DNA of 7,472 bases from Bacteroidales bacterium UBA1237 (GTDB taxonomy: Bacteria; Bacteroidota; Bacteroidia; Bacteroidales; UBA932), in the NCBI GenBank assembly GCA_002308935.1, contig DBWN01000035.1:1-7472 (forward strand), read 5' to 3'. The notes beneath the pieces are model-generated. The model ran no database searches, was not told the origin of the DNA, and saw nothing but the letters and a program-made list of their open reading frames with translations. Positions 1 to 6,049 of this stretch are shown here, one piece after another. The number at the start of each line of letters is the position of its first letter. The stretch's first letter is position 1. The translations under genes were made by a program, and so were the position numbers.

Positions 1-18
1 AAAGCAGATATCAGTGTC

Positions 19-888
19 ATGATTTGGAGAAACCATAGGATGATTCTGATACCGGCAGCCATGATGTTCGCCGGGGCGGTCCTCTCTGTCTCCTGCTCCA
101 CAATTCTGGAAGACAGGAGCGACTGCCCCTGCATTTTGACAGTCAACACTGCGGAAATATCGCAGACTACAGGTATCATTTCACCGGTCCAAGAAGGCGG
201 GTTGAGAATAAACCTGCTGAATGAAGAAGGGAAAACAATAATAGCGGACAAGGCTGTCAAAAGCATGGACCGAAGAGGAGAAGAAGAATACTCCACAAAG
301 GTGGAGCGTTCCATTTCCGTCCTTTCCAGCAGCATTGGCGGCAAGCATTACAGGATTCTTCCGGAAAGGAGAATGATGGTCCTTGAAAAAGGCTATGAGG
401 CAGACAGTCTGTTCGTCCATCATAGCGTGGTGGATTGCACAGGAGAAACCGCATACGACACTTTGAAAGTCCATAAGGAGTGGTGCACCGTTACTATTCA
501 TCTTGCCGGAAATGACCCAAGAAAAAGATACTCTTTCGACATGTCGGGAGAATGGAACGGTTTCTCGATAGAATCCATTCCTGTTCCTTGCAAAGGAGAT
601 TTCAGGTGCAATACCAGAAAACTTTCCAACGGCAGTTTCCAGGCCAGGATACCCCGGCAAGGGGACGACTCCCTTCTTCTGGGATTCTATGAAGACGACA
701 GTATGGGCATTCACAGCCGCGAAATAGCTTCATTCCCTCTAGGGAATCTGATCGTAAGAGCGGGATTCGATTGGTATCGTAGAGATCTGCACGACATTGA
801 CATCACTATAGACAGCTCATCTCTGGAAATCGGGATCGAAATCTGCCCTTGGTACGGAGGAATCAACATGGGGGACTTGGAACTGTAG
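19..888 (+). CDS. Mfa2/FimB-family fimbrial anchor lipoprotein
   Basis: A 289-residue probable surface lipoprotein. It has a basic n-region (MIWRNHR), a hydrophobic stretch and an LSVSC lipobox, giving a lipidated Cys at residue 26. The motif EDRSDCPC (residues 31-38) follows. A lipobox followed by ExRSxCPC is the hallmark I associate with Mfa2/FimB proteins of Bacteroidales. These anchor and limit the length of Mfa1/FimA-type fimbriae at the outer membrane. The rest (VNTAEIS..., later a Ser/Asp-rich beta-type sequence) has no catalytic motif. The frame is open to the window edge, so the start is chosen on the signal peptide; an alternative ATG lies at 40. No Shine-Dalgarno is visible, which is usual for the phylum. 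It sits 33 bp before the DUF3575 gene and is probably co-transcribed with it. The fimbrillin genes would lie outside the window. Confidence 0.8.
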   Translation: MIWRNHRMILIPAAMMFAGAVLSVSCSTILEDRSDCPCILTVNTAEISQTTGIISPVQEGGLRINLLNEEGKTIIADKAVKSMDRRGEEEYSTKVERSISVLSSSIGGKHYRILPERRMMVLEKGYEADSLFVHHSVVDCTGETAYDTLKVHKEWCTVTIHLAGNDPRKRYSFDMSGEWNGFSIESIPVPCKGDFRCNTRKLSNGSFQARIPRQGDDSLLLGFYEDDSMGIHSREIASFPLGNLIVRAGFDWYRRDLHDIDITIDSSSLEIGIEICPWYGGINMGDLEL

Positions 889-921
889 CCTCGTTCCCCT
901 TTCAAATCAACAAAGAATACC

Positions 922-1494
922 ATGTCCTTGAACACAGCACTTAAATCATTGTTAATTATAATATTGTCATCCATTGTATCGCTCTGGGCAAATGCACAAC
1001 AGAATTCCATTTCTACAAACATTTTGGGATATGTGGACTTTTTCACCCTCAACATGGAAGCGTCCAGATCCATAAGCCAACACGTAAGCATTGAGGCGGG
1101 AATCAAATACAATCCTTTCGTATTCACGATGGGAGATGATGACAGCAGCATGAGAGACAAGCAGATATCCACCGCACTAGGATTCAGATACTGGCCGTGG
1201 CATGTATACTCCGGCTGGTGGATAGCTCCCAAAGCCAAATGGCAGATGTTCAATACGGGAGGAATCGTATCAAGCAAAACCCGTGAAGGCAACAGGGCAG
1301 GAGGAGGTATCACTGCCGGATACACATATATGCTCAACCCACGATTCAACCTTGAACTCGGCGTAGGGGGATGGATGGGAAAAGAATGGTTCACAGTTTA
1401 CGACTGCCCCGTTTGCGGAGAAATCCTCGAAAAGGGCGAAAAATTCTTCATTCTGCCGAATGATATCATTATCGGCGTAAGTTATATTTTTTGA
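922..1494 (+). CDS. DUF3575 outer membrane protein
   Basis: A 190-residue exported protein. A Sec signal peptide (hydrophobic residues 9-22, ANA|QQ cleavage after about residue 25) leads into NSISTNILGYVDFFTLNMEA, the opening I recognise from DUF3575 proteins. Alternating hydrophobic and aromatic strands and a terminal SYIF ending in Phe point to a small outer membrane beta-barrel. A CPVC pair (Cys162, Cys165) near the C terminus is also typical of the family. DUF3575 genes commonly accompany Mfa/Fim fimbrial genes in Bacteroidales, so a role in assembly or anchoring at the outer membrane is likely but unproven. No promoter or terminator is visible between it and the preceding gene, so the two probably share an mRNA. 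Confidence 0.8.
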   Translation: MSLNTALKSLLIIILSSIVSLWANAQQNSISTNILGYVDFFTLNMEASRSISQHVSIEAGIKYNPFVFTMGDDDSSMRDKQISTALGFRYWPWHVYSGWWIAPKAKWQMFNTGGIVSSKTREGNRAGGGITAGYTYMLNPRFNLELGVGGWMGKEWFTVYDCPVCGEILEKGEKFFILPNDIIIGVSYIF

Positions 1495-1504
1495 GTCTGA
1501 TAAA

Positions 1505-2577
1505 ATGGTAAGGACACCTCTATATATTGACCCAATGATAGATTTCGCTTTCAAGAAAATCTTCAAGGAGTCCGGGAAAAAGCATCTTATCATTCGTCCA
1601 ATCAATGTCATATTCGGCCTCAACATCGCCGATGTAGAAATCGAAGAAAGTGAGCAGCTGGGGATTACAAGTGAAGAAAAAAAGCCACCCTAGATATGTA
1701 TTGTACCGCAGAAGATGGCAGCAAATTCCTGATTGAGGTTCAGATATCGAATCAAGAGCATTTCACAGAACGATCTATTTTCTATGCTCCGCGTCTGATC
1801 TCCAAGGATGCTTCCCGAGGGGTATGGGACTATAACATACGACCGGTTTTTGTCTTGGGATTACTCAACTTCGACATGAGACATCTTGAATCTTTTTCCC
1901 CGGACCCTAATAAATTCATTCACAAATATTCTCTTCTCGAAGAAGAGAGTTTGGAGCCAATGAGCCGGAATCTCCGTTTCGCCTTCCTCGAGATACAGCG
2001 GTTCAACAAGAAAAAAGAAGACTGCAATTCTTTTCAAGATCGCTTCTTGTTTGTCCTTAAGAATATTTCTACCTTCGCCATCAAACCAGATTTGTGGGAC
2101 GACCCTTATTTTGAAGATTTTATGGAAGAAGCTGAATTCGCAAACATGACCGTTGAGCAGCAGGACAAGTACATCATGTCCATGAAACAGAAATGGGACT
2201 ACGAAAACACCCTCGCTTATAAGGAGAAAAAAGGCATCGAGAAAGGCATCGAGAAAGGCATCAAAAATACAGCCATGCAGATGCTGAAATACGGCATTCC
2301 CATAGCAGATGTAGCAATTATTTCAGGGATAAGCGAGAAAGAGCTGAGTGACATGACCGTTGAGCAGCAGGACAAGTACATCATGTCCATGAAACAAAAA
2401 TGGGACTACGAAAACGCCCTCGCTTATAAGGAGAAAGAAGGCATCGAAAAACAGGCCATCAAATCAGCAAAACTGATGCTGAAATATGATTTGCCGATAA
2501 ACGAGATTGCCCATAATACCGGGGTGAGTCCAGAAGTCCTTAATGATATGAAACGAGAACTGGATAACGCTCAATAG
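1505..2577 (+). CDS. Rpn-family PD-(D/E)XK nuclease/transposase-like protein, in two frames joined at a -1 slippery site
   Basis: Two overlapping reading frames make one protein. Frame A (1505-1693, 62 residues) begins YIDPMIDFAFKKIFK, the usual N terminus of the Rpn (recombination-promoting nuclease) family. It stops at TAG 1691. Frame B continues to 2577 and holds the catalytic core, LDMYC then FLIEVQ, followed by SNQEHFTERSIFYAPRLIS. Shifting -1 at A_AAA_AAG (1678-1684) joins ...SEEKK to ATLDMYC, exactly as in intact family members, giving 357 residues. Predicted active-site residues are Asp64, Glu78 and Gln80, so frame A alone is inactive. The C terminus holds two copies of a tail module (residues 215-283 and 284-357). 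Family members are DNA endonucleases linked to RecA-independent recombination and, in E. coli, to phage defence. Translation may start only 10 bp after the DUF3575 stop; a weak -7-like TATATTTT lies at 1483-1490. The alternative is a gene broken by loss of one A. Family call is firm; functionality is uncertain. Confidence 0.8.
1678..1684 (+). other. A_AAA_AAG slippery heptamer, candidate -1 ribosomal frameshift site
   Basis: In the upstream frame the codons read GAA GAA AAA AAG CCA CCC TAG, so A_AAA_AAG is in the phase required for simultaneous -1 slippage, as in E. coli dnaX and several insertion-sequence transposases. The -1 frame continues GCC ACC CTA GAT without a stop to 2577. A GGGGA at 1660-1664, 13 nt upstream, could act as a Shine-Dalgarno-like stimulator. 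I see no convincing downstream hairpin or pseudoknot. One added A would equally restore the frame, so a sequencing error or real deletion in the homopolymer is possible. Confidence 0.5.
2146..2559 (+). repeat. Tandem duplication of the Rpn C-terminal tail module (207-bp period)
   Basis: Copy 1 starts at 2146 and copy 2 at 2353; both begin MTVEQQDKYIMSMKQKWDYEN. About the first 100 bp are nearly identical (2146-2244 against 2353-2451, four differences counted by eye). The second halves diverge, MLKYGIPIADVAIISGISEKELSDM against MLKYDLPINEIAHNTGVSPEVLNDM. Copy 2 lacks four residues because copy 1 carries a 12-bp sub-repeat (GGCATCGAGAAA at 2233-2244 and 2245-2256, with a partial third). The 69-residue period keeps the reading frame. 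Confidence 0.95.
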
Positions 2578-2604
2578 GAATCAATCATACCATTCATATC
2601 CATT

Positions 2605-2627
2605 GGACGGCATAGCCGTCCTTTTTT
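2605..2627 (+). terminator. Intrinsic terminator after the Rpn gene
   Basis: A perfect 7-bp stem, GGACGGC (2605-2611) with GCCGTCC (2615-2621), closes a 3-nt ATA loop. Six T residues follow (2622-2627). It lies 27 bp after the Rpn stop codon and should end the transcript coming from the fimbrial and Rpn genes. It separates that unit from the small downstream gene. Confidence 0.9.
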
Positions 2628-2664
2628 CGTCTCCAGAGACCTTCCTTCTTTGTCAGGTTTCGGA

Positions 2665-2695
2665 TTGCTCAAACGGAATACTATTCCTAGATTCG
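2665..2695 (+). promoter_or_regulatory. Candidate Bacteroidetes-type promoter with an operator-like palindrome in the spacer
   Basis: TTG at 2665-2667 is separated by 20 bp from TAGATTCG at 2688-2695, close to the Bacteroidetes -33/-7 pattern (TTTG, TAnnTTTG). This geometry matches the candidate uvrA promoter in this window. The 13 bp directly before the -7 box (2675-2687) form a perfect inverted repeat, GGAATACTATTCC, a plausible binding site for a dimeric repressor. A start near 2702 would leave a leader of about 20 nt before ATG 2721. No experimental support. Confidence 0.5.
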
Positions 2696-2720
2696 CCGCG
2701 ATATCAAATTGCTTTCCATC

Positions 2721-3023
2721 ATGACAGAAAAAGAATTAGATCGCCTTGCTCATCAGTCATTCGAGAAATACATCAGGAAGCCTGAAAAAGAACATCTTCT
2801 ACAAGAAAAGGGATATTTCGACCATGAATACTTATTTGATGCTTTTAAAAAAGGCTTTATCGAAGGCTTTAAAATAGGCTATAAAGAGACACAAATCAAA
2901 TCAGCAAAACTGATGCTGAAATATGGCTTTCCTCTGCATAAAATCGCTTTATGCACAAAACTGGATCAAGAGGTGCTTGAAGACCTCAAAAGGTCGATGG
3001 AAAAAACTCCCAAAGAGCCATAA
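2721..3023 (+). CDS. Small free-standing protein carrying the Rpn C-terminal tail module
   Basis: A 100-residue protein. ATG 2721 (MTEKELDRLAHQSFEKY) is chosen over the TTG at 2709 because it is the first ATG and suits the promoter candidate. Residues 1-45 are charged, probably helical, and match no family I know. Residues 46-95 (KGFIEGFKIGYKETQIKSAKLMLKYGFPLHKIALCTKLDQEVLEDLKRSM) are the helix-turn-helix-like tail seen at the end of Rpn nucleases. A 31-bp stretch (2895-2925) is identical to 2458-2488 inside the Rpn gene. No nuclease core (no D...ExQ) is present. The gene is cut off from Rpn by a terminator and has its own candidate promoter. Its stop lies 2 bp from the end of convergent uvrA. 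It could be an inhibitor or partner of the nuclease, a DNA-binding autoregulator, or a remnant of a second rpn copy. Coding call is moderate; function is inferred. Confidence 0.65.
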   Translation: MTEKELDRLAHQSFEKYIRKPEKEHLLQEKGYFDHEYLFDAFKKGFIEGFKIGYKETQIKSAKLMLKYGFPLHKIALCTKLDQEVLEDLKRSMEKTPKEP

Positions 3024-3025
3024 TA

Positions 3026-5839
3026 TCACACTTTCGAGAGATACTCTGCCGTAAAACCTTTCCCGGATTCCATAAGGTCTTCGGGGGTACCGCTGAACAC
3101 GACAGTGCCGCCGGCATCTCCGGCATCAGGTCCAAGATCAATCACCCAGTCAGCCGCTCTTATAACATCCAGATTATGCTCAACGACTATCACCGAATGG
3201 CCGTTGTCAAGTAATGCATCAAAAGCCTTCAGCAGTTTTTCCACATCATGGAAATGCAGTCCGGTCGTAGGCTCATCGAACAGGAACAGTATTTTCCCTT
3301 TAGAGCCAGAGTCCTTCATGGACAAGAAACTGGCAAGCTTGATCCTTTGGCTTTCACCTCCTGAAAGGGTACTGCTGCTCTGCCCCAGTTTGATATAAGA
3401 AAGCCCCACATCAACCAGAGGTTGAAGTTTCTGAGCGATCGATTGCGCCTCCGGTTCTTTCCCCTGAGAGAAGAATTCAATCGCTTCTTCAACACTCATA
3501 TTAAGTATATCATCGATATTCTTCTCCCTATATCTGACTTCCAGTATATCCGGTTTGAATCTCTTTCCTCCACATGCCTCACATACCATTGTCACGTCCG
3601 CCATGAACTGCATCCCGATCTTCACGAACCCGTCTCCCTGGCACTCTGAACACCTTCCTCCGTCCTGATTGAAAGAGAAGAATGAGGGCGAATATCCGTT
3701 TATCTTCGCATACTGCTGATCTGACATCAATTTTCTGATGTCATCGTATACTTTAAGATATGTGACAGCATTAGATCTGGAGCTTTTCCCGATAGGGTTC
3801 TGGTCCACATACTCTACTTGTCTTATCCTGTCAATATTTCCGGAAAGTCTTCTGAATGTACCGGGAAGAGGGCCTGTCTCATTGATTTTCCTGAACAATG
3901 CCGGATAAAGAATGTCTCCGACCAATGTGGACTTGCCGCTTCCGCTTACCCCCGTCACAACGGTCAAGGCCCCGAGAGGGAACTTTACTGTAATGTCTTT
4001 GAGATTATGCTCCATAGCTCCCTCAACCGACACGGAATAATTCCAGGACCGTTTTTCCCTGCTCATCTTGGGCCTGTTCCCTGTAAGATATTGCAAAGTC
4101 AAGGAACGGTCCATCGTCGCCTTTGGGACGTTCTCCGTGAACTTTCCGTTGAAAATGATCTCACCACCGCCTGTGCCTGCCCTAGGACCCATGTCAATCA
4201 GCAGATCCGCAGCACGGATTATCTCTTCATCGTGCTCAACGACTATCACAGTGTTTCCGATATCCCTAAGACGTTTAAGAACTCCTATGAGCCTATCCGT
4301 ATCCCTTGGATGAAGCCCTATACTGGGCTCATCCAGAATGTACATTGAGCCCACCAAGGAACTTCCGAGTGCGGTGACAAGATTGATCCTTTGGCTCTCT
4401 CCTCCGGACAGAGTATTGGAGTTACGGTTCAGCGTAAGATATGAAAGACCGACTTCTTTGATGTAGCTCAGACGGGAAACCACTTCCTCTACCGCCTTTT
4501 GGACAATGCCCTTTTCATAATCCGTAAGTTCAAGATTATTGAAGAAGTCCAGCAAGGCATCCACATTCATGGAAAGAAGCTCATGGATATTTTTGCCTCC
4601 GACTTTCACATAAAGGGCGTCATTCCTTAGACGGCTTCCCTTGCACTCTGTACAAGTCGTCTTCCCGGAGAACCGGCTCAGCATGTATTTGTACTGTACC
4701 TTGTACCGGTTGGATTCAACCCAGGAGAAGAACTCATTGATTCCAATAAGGGAATCCTCATCTCCCTCGACACTACGGGAGTTCCAGATAGTGTCCTTCT
4801 CTTCTTGGGTCAATTCTGCGTAAGGGGTGAATATCGGAATATTGTATTTCTCCGACAAACGTACCAGATGGTCCTTGAACCATCCCATCTTATCCCCTCT
4901 CCAACACGCGATAGCTCCATCGTATATGCTCTTCGACTTGTCCGGGACGACCAGGTCCTCACTGATGCCTATTATCTTCCCCAATCCACCGCACACCGGG
5001 CATGCTCCTAGAGGGCTGTTGAAGCTGAACATGTACTCATCAGGGAAACGGAACGTCATGCCATCCGCTTCAAAGCGGTTCACGAACTTTTCGCGTACAC
5101 CGTCCTTGATGGCATACATGGTGCCTTTGCCGATGGAGAAGCAGTTGTCGATAGATGATTGGAGCCTGGTCTTGAGATCCGCTTCGTTGTCGGAAGAATG
5201 GAGTTTGACCCTGTCCACCATCAGATATACTTCAGTAGGGAAACTGCCCTCTTCAGAGAGTTTCATGACGTCCTCGATGAGGACGATCTCTCCGTCAGCG
5301 AAGAATCTGGAATAACCCTGCTGTTTAAGGGAAAGCATCAATTCCACTTTGTCGTCCCTCTCATTCCATCCGAGTTCAGACAGAAGATACAGCACATCTC
5401 CGTCTCCGTTGAAGATCCAATTCAGAACATCCTGAACCGTATGACACTTCACTTCGCGTCCGGAAATCGGTGAATATGTCCTCCCGATACGCGCAAAGAT
5501 TATTCTCAGGTAATCGTATATCTCGGTAGCGGTGGCAATTGTAGAGCGTGGATTCCGGGTATTGACCTTCTGCTCGATCGCTATAGCGGGAGGTATTCCG
5601 TCAATCAACTCAACATCCGGTTTGGACATTCTGCCAAGGAACTGTCTGGCATATGATGACAGACTCTCCGCGAACCGCCTCTGGCCCTCAGCGAAGAGGG
5701 TATCGAAAGCCAAGGACGACTTGCCGCTCCCGGAAATACCGGTAATGACGATGAACTTGCCACGCGGAATCGTGACAGAAATGTTCTTGAGGTTATTGAC
5801 TTTGGCCCCTTTGATTATGATGTTCCCTTCCTGAGGCAT
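3026..5839 (-). CDS. uvrA: Excinuclease ABC subunit UvrA
   Basis: The 937-residue damage-recognition ATPase of nucleotide excision repair. As a dimer it finds bulky DNA lesions and loads UvrB in the cytoplasm. It has two ABC modules. Walker A motifs are GISGSGKS (34-41) and GVSGSGKS (630-637). ABC signatures are NTLSGGESQRINL (475-487) and STLSGGESQRIKL (823-835). Walker B motifs are ILDEPSIGLH (501-510) and FLFDEPTTGLH (852-862). Zinc-module cysteines are C280/C283, C396/C399, C730/C733 and C753/C756. The region where most UvrAs have CPxCG reads SPISG (123-127), which I believe is a Bacteroidetes habit. The UvrB-binding region (about 131-250, including QGYSRFFADGE) is present, so this is a UvrA1-type protein. 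Length matches E. coli (940). The 13-residue leader MPQEGNIIIKGAK fits the annotated start. Monocistronic; no LexA-like box was recognised. Confidence 0.97.
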   Translation of the reverse strand: MPQEGNIIIKGAKVNNLKNISVTIPRGKFIVITGISGSGKSSLAFDTLFAEGQRRFAESLSSYARQFLGRMSKPDVELIDGIPPAIAIEQKVNTRNPRSTIATATEIYDYLRIIFARIGRTYSPISGREVKCHTVQDVLNWIFNGDGDVLYLLSELGWNERDDKVELMLSLKQQGYSRFFADGEIVLIEDVMKLSEEGSFPTEVYLMVDRVKLHSSDNEADLKTRLQSSIDNCFSIGKGTMYAIKDGVREKFVNRFEADGMTFRFPDEYMFSFNSPLGACPVCGGLGKIIGISEDLVVPDKSKSIYDGAIACWRGDKMGWFKDHLVRLSEKYNIPIFTPYAELTQEEKDTIWNSRSVEGDEDSLIGINEFFSWVESNRYKVQYKYMLSRFSGKTTCTECKGSRLRNDALYVKVGGKNIHELLSMNVDALLDFFNNLELTDYEKGIVQKAVEEVVSRLSYIKEVGLSYLTLNRNSNTLSGGESQRINLVTALGSSLVGSMYILDEPSIGLHPRDTDRLIGVLKRLRDIGNTVIVVEHDEEIIRAADLLIDMGPRAGTGGGEIIFNGKFTENVPKATMDRSLTLQYLTGNRPKMSREKRSWNYSVSVEGAMEHNLKDITVKFPLGALTVVTGVSGSGKSTLVGDILYPALFRKINETGPLPGTFRRLSGNIDRIRQVEYVDQNPIGKSSRSNAVTYLKVYDDIRKLMSDQQYAKINGYSPSFFSFNQDGGRCSECQGDGFVKIGMQFMADVTMVCEACGGKRFKPDILEVRYREKNIDDILNMSVEEAIEFFSQGKEPEAQSIAQKLQPLVDVGLSYIKLGQSSSTLSGGESQRIKLASFLSMKDSGSKGKILFLFDEPTTGLHFHDVEKLLKAFDALLDNGHSVIVVEHNLDVIRAADWVIDLGPDAGDAGGTVVFSGTPEDLMESGKGFTAEYLSKV

Positions 5840-5857
5840 TGACAGCGGATTGAAGGG

Positions 5858-5889
5858 CGAATATAATAAAAAAGGCCCACAGTGGCAAG
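5858..5889 (-). promoter_or_regulatory. Candidate uvrA promoter (-33/-7 type)
   Basis: On the minus strand, CTTG (5886-5889) precedes TATATTCG (5858-5865). The gap from the TTG is 20 bp, close to the Bacteroidetes primary-sigma pattern and identical in spacing to the candidate at 2665-2695. The implied start near 5853 leaves a leader of only about 13 nt before the uvrA ATG. No Shine-Dalgarno is seen. Confidence 0.45.
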
Positions 5890-5941
5890 ATATGCCGGAC
5901 TTTCCAGAACATATAACGGCACATTAAAAGCATTTCAAATA

Positions 5942-6015
5942 CGCCAAAACGACAATAAAACGTGCCAATTTGGCACTAAAAGATGACAATTTGTCTCCAT
6001 TTTGAACAATTTAAG
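5942..6015 (+). promoter_or_regulatory. Phased palindromic sites upstream of hsp20 (candidate activator array)
   Basis: GTGCCAATTTGGCAC (5962-5976) is a perfect 15-bp inverted repeat and GACAATTTGTC (5985-5995) a perfect 11-bp one. Their centres (5969 and 5990) are 21 bp apart, two helical turns. Degenerate relatives follow the same phase: GAACAATTTAAG centred at 6010 and GCCAAAACGAC centred at 5948. Shared core is TGnCAAtTTGnCA. The array lies just upstream of a sigma-54-like promoter, so binding of an enhancer-binding protein or stress regulator is the natural guess. The two perfect sites are certain as sequence; the outer two are weak. Confidence 0.6.
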
Positions 6016-6019
6016 CCTA

Positions 6020-6034
6020 TGGCCCATAGATTGC
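6020..6034 (+). promoter_or_regulatory. Sigma-54 type -24/-12 promoter for hsp20
   Basis: TGGCCCATAGATTGC matches the RpoN consensus TGGCAC-N5-TTGC with GG at 6021-6022 and GC at 6033-6034, exactly 10 bp between them. The only departure is A to C in the -24 element. The predicted start is about 6046, giving a leader of about 70 nt. An alternative primary-sigma reading (TTTG 6001-6004 with TAGATTGC at 6028-6035) has a 23-bp gap and a worse -7 box. Control of a small heat-shock gene by sigma-54 has a reported precedent in E. coli ibpB. Confidence 0.55.
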
Positions 6035-6049
6035 CATAAAGAGAAGTGT

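Noticed and set aside
123..132. UvrA apparently missing zinc-binding cysteines (residues 123-132, SPISG in place of CPxCG)
   Set aside because: The positions are protein residues. To my knowledge Bacteroidetes UvrAs commonly read this way, and the other cysteine pairs are intact, so it is lineage-typical rather than a defect.
711..1394. 227-codon minus-strand frame across the fimbrial genes
   Set aside because: It is antisense to two genes with clear signal peptides and family motifs, and is itself rich in Ser/Pro/Leu without any domain.
2233..2262. 12-bp tandem repeat as a phase-variation tract
   Set aside because: The unit is a multiple of three, so changes in copy number would only add or remove GIEK residues and not switch the gene off.
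1495..2640. The Rpn gene as a complete insertion sequence
   Set aside because: I found no terminal inverted repeats or flanking direct repeats, and Rpn-family genes usually stand alone without IS ends.
2603..2785. Open frame starting at TTG 2603 across the intergenic region
   Set aside because: It begins inside the terminator stem, overlaps the promoter candidate and the tail gene in another frame, and its composition is not protein-like.
3105..5834. Several plus-strand open frames of 60-176 codons opposite uvrA
   Set aside because: They are antisense shadows of a fully intact, conserved uvrA; none has a recognisable domain or start signal.
5858..5905. A sigma-54 promoter for uvrA on the minus strand (GGCATATCTTGC)
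   Set aside because: GG and GC are only 8 bp apart in place of the required 10.
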